Origin: Nannocystaceae bacterium
GTDB lineage: Bacteria > Myxococcota_A > Polyangia > Nannocystales > Nannocystaceae
Length of the DNA: 55,138 bases
Assembly (NCBI GenBank): GCA_019694555.1
Contig: JAIBBS010000039.1
Location: 1 to 55,138 of the forward strand
Direction of reading: 5' to 3'
The position numbers and the translations under genes are program-made. How positions within the stretch are numbered: position 1 is the stretch's first letter; every line of letters starts with the position of its first letter. The notes under the pieces were generated by a model, which was not told the origin of the DNA, searched no databases, and worked only from the letters and a program-made list of their open reading frames with translations. This document shows positions 15,556-23,813 of the stretch, piece by piece.

Positions 15556-17061
15556 GTGTCTAGGCGATGGCGCGCGGCCGCGAGCGCCGCGGCGATGGTT
15601 GGCCTCACGCTCTGCGTGGGCTGCACCAAGATCCTCGGCAACAACAAGGCGCGGGAGCCCGACGCGGAGCCTCCGCCGAGCTTCGGTACGCTCGACCACG
15701 GCGGCGGCGGCGGGCCCAGCCTCGCGGCGCAGGCGCGCTACGACGAGTTCTTCGAGGACCCGCAGCTGCGCGCGCTGATCGACGAGGCGCTCGAGAACAA
15801 CCAGGACCTGAACATCCAGCTGCAGGAGCTGATCATCGTCCAGAACGAGATCGCAGCGACGCGCGGCGAGTACATCCCACGACTCGACGCCGGCGTCGGC
15901 GTCGGCCTCGAGAAGGTCGGTGAGCACACCACCCAGGGCGTCAGCGATGGCGCCCACAACGTGCCGCGCAACCTGCCGGACTTCCGCTTCGGCTTCAAGG
16001 CTTCGTGGGAGACCGACATGTGGAGCAGCCTGCGGAACGCCCGCAAGGCCATGAAGGTCCGCTACGCCGCGACGGTGCAGGAGCGGAACTTCCTCGTCAC
16101 CGAGATCGTCGCCGAGATCGCGAACTCGTACTACGACCTCGTCGCGCTCGACAAGCAGCTCGAGATCCTCGATCGCAACATCGGCATCCAGAAGGACGCG
16201 CTCGAGATCGTCAAGCTCAAGAAGGCCGCGGCGCGCGACACCGAGTTGGGCGTGCAGCGCTTCGAGGCCGAGGTCGCCAAGAACCAGGGCCGCCGTTACA
16301 ACCTCGAGCAGGCGCGGATCCTGATCGAGAACCGCATCAACTTCCTGGTCGGGCGCTACCCGCAGCCGGTCGCGCGCAACAGCGCCGCGCTCGATCGCAC
16401 GGTGCCCGAGAGCATCGCGACGGGTCTGCCTTCCGAGCTGCTCGAGAACCGCCCCGACGTGAAGGCGGCGCAGCTGCAGCTCGAGGCCGCCAAGCTCGAC
16501 ACCAAGAGCGCCAAGGCGCGGTTCTACCCCTCGCTCAGCCTCGAGGCCGGCCTGGGCTACGAGTCCTTCAACATCGCGCACCTGGTCGATACGCCGCAGT
16601 CGTTGGCCTACAACCTCGCGGGCAGCCTGCTGGCGCCGCTGCTCAACCGCGCCGCGATCAAGGCCGACTATCGCTCGGCCAACGCGCGGCAGGTGCAGGC
16701 GGTGTTCGAGTACGAGCGCTCGATCCTGCAGGCGTACACCGACGTCGTGAACCAGCTCAACTCGGTGTCGAATCTGCGGCAGCGCTACGAGCAGCTGTCG
16801 CGGCAGGTCGAGGCGCTCAAGACCGCGGTCGACGTGTCGAACATCTTGTATCGCGCGGCCAGCGTCGACTACTACGAGGTCCTGATGACCCGACGCGACT
16901 CGCTCGAAGCCGAGATGGAGTTGATCGAGACCAAGAAGCAGCAGATGCAGGCGCTGGTCTCGATCTACCAGGCGCTCGGCGGCGGCTGGCGCCGCGATCC
17001 CAGCAAGGCGGAGCTCGCCGCCGAGCCGCCCCCGCCGCGTGCACGGCGGGGTGCGAAGTGA
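15556..17061 (+). CDS. TolC-type outer-membrane efflux lipoprotein
   Basis: 501 residues from a GTG at 15556 (VSRRWRAAASAAAMVG). The signal peptide ends at the lipobox of LCVGCTKI. The body has the two-fold repeat of TolC/NodT-type channel proteins: long amphipathic helices (NFLVTEIVAEIANSYYDLVAL, then LQAYTDVVNQLNSVSNLRQRYEQL) and LPSELLENRPDVKAAQ, the classic NodT-family motif. It should form a trimeric outer-membrane exit duct. No periplasmic adaptor or inner-membrane pump gene is adjacent, so its partners must be elsewhere. It ends 9 bases from the convergent DoxX gene. Confidence 0.9.
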   Translation: MSRRWRAAASAAAMVGLTLCVGCTKILGNNKAREPDAEPPPSFGTLDHGGGGGPSLAAQARYDEFFEDPQLRALIDEALENNQDLNIQLQELIIVQNEIAATRGEYIPRLDAGVGVGLEKVGEHTTQGVSDGAHNVPRNLPDFRFGFKASWETDMWSSLRNARKAMKVRYAATVQERNFLVTEIVAEIANSYYDLVALDKQLEILDRNIGIQKDALEIVKLKKAAARDTELGVQRFEAEVAKNQGRRYNLEQARILIENRINFLVGRYPQPVARNSAALDRTVPESIATGLPSELLENRPDVKAAQLQLEAAKLDTKSAKARFYPSLSLEAGLGYESFNIAHLVDTPQSLAYNLAGSLLAPLLNRAAIKADYRSANARQVQAVFEYERSILQAYTDVVNQLNSVSNLRQRYEQLSRQVEALKTAVDVSNILYRAASVDYYEVLMTRRDSLEAEMELIETKKQQMQALVSIYQALGGGWRRDPSKAELAAEPPPPRARRGAK

Positions 17062-17070
17062 TCGCTCGCG

Positions 17071-17499
17071 TCAACGCGCCACGGTCGCGACCGTGACGCC
17101 AGCGCTGGCCGGACGCGGGTGCGCGTGGGGCTCGAGCACCGCGCGGAAGCTGTCGCGGTAGGCCCACGCGAGGCCGGCCTCGAGCAGCAGCACCAACGCC
17201 GTGACCGGGTTGGGCGGTGCGAGCACGAGGTGGAACGCGACGATGTTCACCACCACCGGCGCGAGCAGGACCAGCGCCAGCGGCACGAAGCGGTTGGCGA
17301 GCAGCAGCAGACCCGCTGCGATCTCGGTGCCTTTGATGAGCGGCAGCATGTAGCCGGTCGCGACCAGCGCGCCCAGGAACGAGCCGGCGTCGGCGGGCAG
17401 CGGCGGCTGGGGCAGGAAGTGCAGCAGGCCGTTGAGGCCGAACACGACGAAGACGAGGCCCAGCGACAGGCGGGCAGCGGTGACGAGCTTGGTGGACAT
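17071..17499 (-). CDS. DoxX-like membrane protein
   Basis: 142 residues starting MSTKLVTAARLSLGLVFVVFGLNGLLHFLPQPP, the standard opening of the DoxX/DoxD-like family. About four membrane helices are present (8-25, 45-66, 75-95, 98-118). The C-terminal 25 residues are Pro/Ala-rich and probably disordered. DoxX-like proteins are associated with redox or oxidative stress but their reaction is mostly unproven. It is divergent from a LysR-type regulator gene with a 135-base shared intergenic region. LysR/DoxX divergent pairs are widespread, so the regulator probably controls this gene. Confidence 0.85.
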   Translation of the reverse strand: MSTKLVTAARLSLGLVFVVFGLNGLLHFLPQPPLPADAGSFLGALVATGYMLPLIKGTEIAAGLLLLANRFVPLALVLLAPVVVNIVAFHLVLAPPNPVTALVLLLEAGLAWAYRDSFRAVLEPHAHPRPASAGVTVATVAR

Positions 17500-17634
17500 G
17501 ACGGACGCTCCGATGCCGCAAACGTGGACCGGCTGCGGCCATCGACCAGGGCGCACCGGCGCAATCCATCGTTGTGCCCGACGCAACGACCTCGCCGTGT
17601 GCTGCGGCGGGCGTCGTGCGATGCTGCTCGCGGG

Positions 17635-18615
17635 ATGTTACGCGACGAGGACGAACCCAACCTGCCGGAGATTGCGGCGTTCGTCGCGGTCGTGGAGCGC
17701 GGCGGCTTCGGTGCTGCGGCGGCCACGCTGGGTGTGACCAAGTCGAGCGTGAGTCGGCGGGTCGTCGCGCTCGAGCGCAAGCTCGGGGCACGACTGCTGC
17801 AGCGGACCTCGCGGCAGATGATGCTCACCGAGGTCGGGCGCGCCTACCACGGTCGTGTGTCCGCGGCGATGGGTTCGCTGCGGGATGCCACCGCGTTGGT
17901 CGGCGACCTGCAGGGCGCGCCGCGCGGTCACCTGCGCGTCACCGCACCGGTCGACGTGGGCCGACTGGTCGCGCGCATGATGCTGGCGTTCACCGAGCAG
18001 TACACCGAGGTCTCCACCGAGTTGGTGCTGACGCAGCGCGCGGTGGATCTCGTGGGCGAAGGCTTCGACGTGGCGCTGCGGGCGGGGGTCCTGCGCGACT
18101 CGTCGCTGGTGGGGCGCAGCCTGGGCGACTCGGTGCCGATCCTGATGGCCGCGCCGAAGTACCTCGAGGCGCACGGCACACCCACGACGTTGTCGGAGCT
18201 GGCGCAGCACACCTTCGTGCTCTTCCGTGCGGGTGCCGTGCGGCCCGGGGTCGGCCGGCTCGAGCTGGAGGCGCCGGGCGAGTCGCATGCGCTCGAGGTG
18301 CGTGGTTCGATCAGCGCGGACGACTTCGCGTTCGTGCGCGAGCTCGCGGTCGAGGGCGGCGGCATCGCGCTGTTGCCGACGCTGTCGGCGTTCGACGAGC
18401 TCGCCCGCGGCGCGCTCGTGCGCGTGCTGGCGCCGTGGCGCGGCCCGCCCGGTCCGGTCTGGGTGGTCTACCCCAGCCGCGAGCTGGTGCCGGCGAAGAC
18501 GCGGGTGTTCTGCGAGTTCGTGGTGCAGTGGATGCAATCGCAGATTCCCCCGTGCATGGAACGCGTGCTCGGCGGGGCGGTCGCACAGCCGCCCTCGCGT
18601 GCCCGGCGACGATGA
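17635..18615 (+). CDS. LysR-family transcriptional regulator
   Basis: 326 residues. The N-terminal winged helix (LPEIAAFVAVVERGGFGAAAATLGVTKSSVSRRVVALE, residues 9-46) is followed by the LysR linker and a two-lobed substrate-binding domain (RGHLRVTAPVDVGR onward, about 95-300). It belongs to the CrgA/AaeR-like branch by pattern. It is divergently arranged with the DoxX-like gene and probably regulates both. The C-terminal 30 residues, from about 300, are extra and basic. The ATG at 17635 starts MLRDEDEPNLPEIAAF; a start further upstream would have to cross the promoter region. Confidence 0.9.
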   Translation: MLRDEDEPNLPEIAAFVAVVERGGFGAAAATLGVTKSSVSRRVVALERKLGARLLQRTSRQMMLTEVGRAYHGRVSAAMGSLRDATALVGDLQGAPRGHLRVTAPVDVGRLVARMMLAFTEQYTEVSTELVLTQRAVDLVGEGFDVALRAGVLRDSSLVGRSLGDSVPILMAAPKYLEAHGTPTTLSELAQHTFVLFRAGAVRPGVGRLELEAPGESHALEVRGSISADDFAFVRELAVEGGGIALLPTLSAFDELARGALVRVLAPWRGPPGPVWVVYPSRELVPAKTRVFCEFVVQWMQSQIPPCMERVLGGAVAQPPSRARRR

Positions 18616-18704
18616 ATCGCCGCGGCGACGCGGCGGCTGCGTTGGAGCAGCAGCGCCGCGCCGCCGGGCGAACGACCCGTGACGTGGGCCCAGACGTGGG
18701 ACCG

Positions 18705-20858
18705 TCACGCACGCAGACGCGCGATGATCGTCGTGGCGACGGGCTCGGGGACCTCGGCGTAGCCCCGAGGTGTCAGGGAGTGCGCGCCGCGGCCGCCCGT
18801 GAGGCTGGCGAGGTCGGCGGCATAGTCGAAGGTTTCACACAGCGGCACGATCGCGATGATCGAGACCTCGGTCGCGCCGGCGGCCGACTCGACGATCGTC
18901 GCGCGTCGCCGCGCGAGGTCGCCGATGAGGCTGCCGAAGGCCTCGGCCGGCGCCTGCAGCTCGAGCCGCACCAGCGGCTCGAGCAGTCGCGGTGTCGCGC
19001 GGGTCAGCGCCGCACGCACCGCGTCGCGGGTCGCGAGCTCGAACGCGAGGTCGCTCGAATCGACCGGATGGGTCCGGCCATCGAGCAGCTCGACCTCCAC
19101 GCCGACCATCGGCGCGCCGATCAGCGGTCCGGCCTGCAGGGCCGCGAGCGCACCGCGCTCGCAACCCGGCAGGAACTCCCGCGGGATCGCGCCACCGTGG
19201 ATGCGATCGACGAATCGCAGCACGGTGTCGAGATCCCCGCTCGCGCGCACGCTGCCACGGACGCCCGCGTATTGACCGGTCCCGCCGCCGCTCTGCTTGC
19301 GGTGGAGGTGGTCGAACGCGGCCGACCCGGACACGGTCTCTCGCCACGCGACCTGGGGCGGACCCAGGCGCACCGGCACGCCGCACTCGTCGGCGAGCCG
19401 TTCGGCGTAGATCTCGAGCTGGAGCACGCCCGTGCCCGAGATCGTGGTGTGACCGTGTTCGGGGTCGCGGCCGATCACCAGCGAGGGGTCCTCGCGGGCG
19501 AATCGTGCCAACGCCCGTGCGAATGCGGCGAGGTCGGCGTCGCGTCGCGGCTCGATCGTGCGGGTCACGACCGGCGCGGGCGCGTCGAACCCGGCGACGG
19601 CGAGCTGCAGCGGTGCATCGGATTGCGGATCGAGGCCACACAGGGTGTCGCCCGATTCGCAGGTGCTGCCGAACAATCCCACGATCTCGCCGGCGCTGGC
19701 CGACTCGATGGGTGTGGGATCGCCGGGATGCAGTCGCAACAGCCGGCCGATCCGCAGGCGCGCGCGCGTGCGAGGACACCACACGGTGTCACCGCGCGCG
19801 AGCGTGCCCTGGTACACCCGCACATAGGCGAGGGTACCGAAGCGGCCTTCGTCGAGCTTGAACACGAACGCGCAGGCTGGCAGCTCGGGCCGCGACACGA
19901 GCGCGTGTGGCTGCCCCGCCGGGGTCGACGCGAGGTTGGTGACCTCGCTGGGATCCGGCAGGTAGTCCACGACCGCGTCGAGCAGCGGTTGCACGGCTTG
20001 GTTGCCGAGCGCCGAGCCGAACAGGACCGGCACGATCTTGCCCGCGATGCAGGCCCGTCGGATGGCGTCGCGCAGCAGCGTCGTGGGGATCGGATCGTCG
20101 CCGAGCGCGGCCTCGCACAACGCGTCGTCGTGGCGCGAGACCTCGTCGACGAGTCGGGCGCGGGCCTCGGCCACCGCCGATGCGAGCTCGGCGGCGACCG
20201 GTGTACGCGCGACGTCCTGGCCCCACGGGCCACCGCAGCGGACCTCGACCTCGTCGACGAGGTCGACGACGCCCGCGAAGCCGGCTTCGCGGCCCAGCGG
20301 CAGCTGCAGCGGCACGGCGACCAGGCCCAGGCGGGTGCGGAGCTGCTCCACCACCGCCTCGGGCCGCGCCCCGGCGCGGTCCATCTTGTTGATGAACGCG
20401 AGCCGAGGCACGCCGTGTCGACGCATCTGCCGATCGACCGCGAACGACTGCGCTTGCACGCCTTCGACGGCGGAGAACACGAAGATCGCGCCGTCGAGCA
20501 CCCGCAGCGCACGTTCGACCTCGATGGTGAAGTCGGCGTGGCCGGGGGTGTCGATGATCGTGATCGCGTGTTCGCGCCACGCAACGCGCGTGGCCGCGGC
20601 GCGGATGGTGATGCCGTGCGCCTTTTCGGCGTCGAGGCTGTCCATGGTCGCGCCGGGGCCCTGGCGATCGTGGACCTCGCCGATGCGATGGATCCGACCG
20701 GTGTAGTACAGGATCCGCTCGGTCAGCGTGGTCTTGCCCGCGTCGACGTGCGCCGAGATGCCGAGGTTGCGCATGCGCGTCATCGGCACCTCGGGCGCGG
20801 CGGCTCCGGGTTGGGCGAGGGTGGGGCGTGGGCGACGGGTTTGTGGGTTGGTGTTCAT
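18705..20858 (-). CDS. Elongation factor G paralogue, mitochondrial-type (spdEFG1-like)
   Basis: 717 residues with all EF-G domains. G1 is [13 protein letters not shown]3 DTPGHADF and G4 NKMD; domain II begins near [14 protein letters not shown], domain IV contains [10 protein letters not shown], and domain V ends with RGYAEVPEP. Phrases such as [18 protein letters not shown] and [16 protein letters not shown] closely follow mitochondrial EF-G1 (GFM1) and its bacterial relatives, called spdEFG1 in spirochaetes, planctomycetes and deltaproteobacteria. The normally invariant RGITI of switch I reads HGITI here. The likely role is ribosomal translocation, beside a main fusA elsewhere. A candidate promoter and leader ORF lie upstream. 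Confidence 0.88.
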   Translation of the reverse strand: MNTNPQTRRPRPTLAQPGAAAPEVPMTRMRNLGISAHVDAGKTTLTERILYYTGRIHRIGEVHDRQGPGATMDSLDAEKAHGITIRAAATRVAWREHAITIIDTPGHADFTIEVERALRVLDGAIFVFSAVEGVQAQSFAVDRQMRRHGVPRLAFINKMDRAGARPEAVVEQLRTRLGLVAVPLQLPLGREAGFAGVVDLVDEVEVRCGGPWGQDVARTPVAAELASAVAEARARLVDEVSRHDDALCEAALGDDPIPTTLLRDAIRRACIAGKIVPVLFGSALGNQAVQPLLDAVVDYLPDPSEVTNLASTPAGQPHALVSRPELPACAFVFKLDEGRFGTLAYVRVYQGTLARGDTVWCPRTRARLRIGRLLRLHPGDPTPIESASAGEIVGLFGSTCESGDTLCGLDPQSDAPLQLAVAGFDAPAPVVTRTIEPRRDADLAAFARALARFAREDPSLVIGRDPEHGHTTISGTGVLQLEIYAERLADECGVPVRLGPPQVAWRETVSGSAAFDHLHRKQSGGGTGQYAGVRGSVRASGDLDTVLRFVDRIHGGAIPREFLPGCERGALAALQAGPLIGAPMVGVEVELLDGRTHPVDSSDLAFELATRDAVRAALTRATPRLLEPLVRLELQAPAEAFGSLIGDLARRRATIVESAAGATEVSIIAIVPLCETFDYAADLASLTGGRGAHSLTPRGYAEVPEPVATTIIARLRA

Positions 20859-21058
20859 GGCAGGGTCGTCGGACGCGCCGTCGCGCCGACCCGGGCGCGC
20901 GGCGAAATGCGGTCAGCCGCGCGCGGCACGGCGGACCGAGCTGCGCACGGGCGAAAGGCGGGTTTTCGGGGCACCACGCGTCCGCGCGGCGGCCTCAGGC
21001 GAATGCACGCCCGACGCCGCACCGGGTCCGACTCACCGGGATCCGCCGCGGGCGGGGA

Positions 21059-21154
21059 TCAGACGATCCCGCGCACGGCGGAGGGCACGACGACCCGACA
21101 CGGACGCGCACGCCGGTACAAGATGCACCGCTGGCTCCTGTGAGAGGTGGTCAT
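21059..21154 (-). CDS. Candidate 31-residue leader peptide upstream of the EF-G paralogue
   Basis: A small ORF opens at the ATG at 21154, 9 bases after a strong candidate -10 box, and ends 200 bases before the EF-G start. The peptide begins MTTSHRSQRCILYRRARPCR and is rich in Arg. Because the promoter would place the transcript start within a few bases of this ATG, translation of it is likely if the promoter is real. A translated leader ahead of a ribosome-acting GTPase recalls attenuation control of ribosome-protection genes. The intervening 200 bases hold no other ORF. It could be a chance ORF. Confidence 0.35.
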   Translation of the reverse strand: MTTSHRSQRCILYRRARPCRVVVPSAVRGIV

Positions 21155-21163
21155 GGTCGCAGC

Positions 21164-21192
21164 AAGATAGTCGGCGGTGGTGGTCGCGTCAA
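21164..21192 (-). promoter_or_regulatory. Sigma-70-type promoter, leftward, ahead of the EF-G paralogue
   Basis: On the minus strand TTGACG (21187-21192) is followed by a 17-base spacer and TATCTT (21164-21169). This is among the best consensus matches in the window. It points at the leader ORF and the EF-G gene, giving a leader of about 300 bases before EF-G. Confidence 0.6.
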
Positions 21193-21237
21193 GTCGATCG
21201 GCTCCGCGGCGATCGAAGAGCGTGCATCGGCGGCGAA

Positions 21238-21261
21238 GATCGTTCGGTTTGACGAACGATC
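21238..21261. promoter_or_regulatory. MarR operator: perfect 8-bp inverted repeat
   Basis: GATCGTTC, an 8-base centre (GGTTTGAC), then GAACGATC. It overlaps TTGACG (21249-21254), the likely -35 box of the MarR gene; CACCCT 17 bases further on, 6 bases before the ATG at 21284, would be the -10. The position fits autorepression by the adjacent MarR protein. Confidence 0.65.
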
Positions 21262-21283
21262 GCCGCGGTCGCACCCTGCCGAC

Positions 21284-21745
21284 ATGAGTGCCGGCATGAG
21301 TCTCGACGAGCACGTGCGCCGCATCCAACGCGCGTACCCCCTGATCTGGTACCACTGCCACACGCAGCACGGTGGGCGCGGCAGCGAGCTCAGCGAGCGC
21401 GAGTCGGCCGTGCTCTCGCACCTGCGCGACGCCCACCCCATGGCCCCGGCCGAGCTCGCCGCGCACCTGGGCATCGGCGCGTCGACGCTGTCGGAGGCCG
21501 TCGACAAGCTGGTCGAGCGCGGCATGGTCGAGCGCATCGTCGACGCGGCGGATCGCCGGCGCGTGCACTACCGCCGCACCGCGTCGGGCGAGGAGGCGAT
21601 CGACCGCAGCTCGGTGCTCTCGGCCGCGAGCTTGCGCCTCGCGCTCGAGCGCATGTCCGTGGCCGAGCGCGAGCAGGCCATCGCCGGGCTCGAGCGCATC
21701 GCGAGCGCCTGCGTGCCGACCACGGGCGAAGGCGGCGCGACGTGA
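21284..21745 (+). CDS. MarR-family transcriptional regulator
   Basis: 153 residues (MSAGMSLDEHVRRIQRAYPLIWYHCHTQH). The winged helix covers about 40-110: LSERESAVLSHLRD, APAELAAHLGIGASTLSEAVDKLVERGMVERIVDAADRRRVHYR, including the DxRR wing motif of MarR proteins. Two starts are possible, 21284 and 21296. The N-terminal YHCHTQH with Cys and His is a possible ligand or metal site but could be chance. Its stop overlaps the next gene's GTG by 4 bases (GTGA), so it is coupled to the SRPBCC protein. A perfect dyad lies 23 bases before the start. Confidence 0.88.
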   Translation: MSAGMSLDEHVRRIQRAYPLIWYHCHTQHGGRGSELSERESAVLSHLRDAHPMAPAELAAHLGIGASTLSEAVDKLVERGMVERIVDAADRRRVHYRRTASGEEAIDRSSVLSAASLRLALERMSVAEREQAIAGLERIASACVPTTGEGGAT

Positions 21746-22278
21746 GCGGCCGGCCGAGACGGTGGTTGATTCTGCTGGGTGTCGCCGTCGGCACCATCGC
21801 CGCGGGCCTGGGCGCGCTCGCGGCCTACGGTGCGAGCCAGCCCCGCGATCACGTCGCTTCGCGCACGATCGAGCTGGATCACACGCCCGCGGCGTTGTTC
21901 GCGATTCTCGAGGATGTCTCGGCGTATCCGTGCTGGCGCAGCGGGCTCTCCCGGGTCGAGCGGGTCGGGGACGATCCCCTGCGCTACGTCGAGCACGCCG
22001 GCGACGATGCCATCGCGTACGTGGTCGACGAGCGGGTCCCGTCGCAGCGGCTGGTCGTGCGCATCGCGGATGCCGAGCTGCCGTGGGGCGGCAGCTGGAC
22101 CTACGAGCTGGAACCCAACGGCACCGGCACGCGCCTGACGATCACCGAGCGCGGCTACATCGAGCCGATCCTGCTGCGCGGGATCGCGGCGCTGACGATG
22201 GACCCGACCGCGTCCATCGCCGGCGTGCAGGAGGACCTGCGGCGATTCCACGGCTGCGGCGCGACGCCGCCGCCGTGA
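21742..22278 (+). CDS. Membrane-anchored SRPBCC (polyketide cyclase/dehydrase-like) protein
   Basis: 178 residues from a GTG. The N-terminus (MSGRPRRWLILLGVAVGTIAAGLGALAAYG) is a membrane anchor or uncleaved signal. The rest is an SRPBCC ligand-binding fold: SRTIELDHTPAALFAILEDVSAYPCWRSGLSRVERVG is the standard first strand plus two helices, and GTRLTITERGYIEPILLR the later strands. Such START-like domains bind hydrophobic small molecules; the ligand is unknown. It is the second gene of the MarR operon (4-base overlap), so its expression presumably follows the MarR ligand. This is the second regulator/SRPBCC pair in the window, after 5954-6873. Confidence 0.83.
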   Translation: MSGRPRRWLILLGVAVGTIAAGLGALAAYGASQPRDHVASRTIELDHTPAALFAILEDVSAYPCWRSGLSRVERVGDDPLRYVEHAGDDAIAYVVDERVPSQRLVVRIADAELPWGGSWTYELEPNGTGTRLTITERGYIEPILLRGIAALTMDPTASIAGVQEDLRRFHGCGATPPP

Positions 22279-22294
22279 TGCGCCGCGCCGAATC

Positions 22295-23728
22295 TCAGCG
22301 TCGACGGCGACGCAGTCCGAGCAGTCCCACCAGCGCGAGCCAGGCCGCCGGCGCCCCGCCGCGGCCGGGGCCCGTGGTGCACGCGCAACCGCCGGTCTCC
22401 TGATTGCTCTGCTGGCCCGATTCGCCGCTGCCGCCGCTGTCGCTGCCGCCCGCCGAGCTCTCGCCGGTGCCGAACGTCGCCGCCGTGGTCGCGCTGTCGC
22501 TCGCGCCTCCGCTGCCGCCGGTGCCGGTGGTGTCGGCCGCGGTGCCGCCTTCGCTGCCGCCGCTGTCGACGCCGCCGGTGCTCTCGGCACCGCCGCCGGT
22601 GGTCTCGCCGCCGCCCGAGCTGCCGCCGTCGCTCGAGCCACCACCGCTCGAACCGCCGGTGTCGCTGGTGGTCGCGGGCGGGTCCTCGTTGGTGCAGGTG
22701 GCGCTGCAGCCATCGCCGTCGAGGTTGTTGCCGTCGTCGCAGAACTCGCCGGCGGTGTTGTTCTCGACGCCGTCGCCGCAGACCACGAACGTGCAGTCGG
22801 CGTCGCACGCCGGCGACTGCGCGCTGTCATCACATTCCTCGCCGGCGGTGGGGTTCTCGACACCGTCGCCGCACATCGCGAGCGTGCAATCGACGTTGCA
22901 GGTCGCGGATTCGCCGGAGTCGTCGCATTGCTCGCCCGCGAGCATGTTGAGCACGCCGTCGCCGCACGAAGGCACCGTGCAATCGGCGTTGCACGTCGGC
23001 GAGGCCGGGCCGTCGTCACAGAACTCGCCGGCGGTGGCGTTGAGCGTGGCGTCGCCGCACTGCGCCAGGGTGCAGTTGGCGTCGCAGGTCGCCGACTCGC
23101 CGCCGTCGTCGCATTCCTCGTCGGGCGTCGCGATGCCGTCGCCGCACGGCGTGGTGTCCATGCCGTCGCCGATGATGAGGTTGTCGATGCCGAAGCTGCC
23201 GCCCTGGGTCGCGCCGCCCATGCTCAAGCCGAAGTGGATGCTCTCGATCCGCTCGGGCGCCGACACGCCCCAGAAGCTGCCCGCGCCCGGCAGCTGCACG
23301 TCCTCGGTGGTGCCGTCGGCGAAGGTGATGTACGCGTAGTACGGCATCATCGGGCTGTTGACCGGGATGTCCATGCCCACGCCGTTGACGCCTGCCGCGG
23401 TGCCGACGGTGGTGGTCGTGAACGACAGCCGGAACGAGCCGTTGCAGCCGGCGCAGTAGTAGCCGCCCGAGACGATGTTGAGGTTGTCGAAGCCGGTGGT
23501 CTCGTAGTCGGTCTCGCCGATGACCGCGTTCATGGCCGCGTTGTTCTGGATGAACACGTAGCCGGGGTTGGAGTAGTCGTCGGTGACGGACGACTGGATG
23601 TCGTTGGTGAACGACGCCAGGCTGTTGTAGTAGGTCGGCGTCGCGGCCTGGGCCTCGCCGGCGATCACCGCGGCGGCGAGGGTCGAGGTGGACACGGCGA
23701 CGAGACGAAGGTGGCGCAGTTCGACCAT
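22295..23728 (-). CDS. Secreted protein with DUF4215-like Cys repeats and MYXO-CTERM-like tail
   Basis: 477 residues. A signal peptide (LRHLRLVAVSTSTLAAAVIAG, cleavage after GEAQA) is followed by a domain of about 170 residues resembling a beta-sandwich (YNSLASFTNDIQSSVTDDYSN). Five or six repeats of the type CGDGVENPTAGEECDD-x-CDADCT come next (about 205-350), then a Gly/Ser/Thr-rich stalk. The end is CACTTGP, a hydrophobic helix and RRRRR, which matches the layout of the MYXO-CTERM sorting signal. It is therefore probably exported and surface-anchored after processing. It is the last of the leftward genes here, 85 bases after the HzsA-like gene. Confidence 0.88.
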   Translation of the reverse strand: MVELRHLRLVAVSTSTLAAAVIAGEAQAATPTYYNSLASFTNDIQSSVTDDYSNPGYVFIQNNAAMNAVIGETDYETTGFDNLNIVSGGYYCAGCNGSFRLSFTTTTVGTAAGVNGVGMDIPVNSPMMPYYAYITFADGTTEDVQLPGAGSFWGVSAPERIESIHFGLSMGGATQGGSFGIDNLIIGDGMDTTPCGDGIATPDEECDDGGESATCDANCTLAQCGDATLNATAGEFCDDGPASPTCNADCTVPSCGDGVLNMLAGEQCDDSGESATCNVDCTLAMCGDGVENPTAGEECDDSAQSPACDADCTFVVCGDGVENNTAGEFCDDGNNLDGDGCSATCTNEDPPATTSDTGGSSGGGSSDGGSSGGGETTGGGAESTGGVDSGGSEGGTAADTTGTGGSGGASDSATTAATFGTGESSAGGSDSGGSGESGQQSNQETGGCACTTGPGRGGAPAAWLALVGLLGLRRRRR

Positions 23729-23813
23729 GGTCAAGACTCTCTTCTCGGAGTCGGAGCGTACCATCGCGGGACACCCGTGGTCGCGCGCGTGCGTCGGCGC
23801 GATCTCGCCCGAG

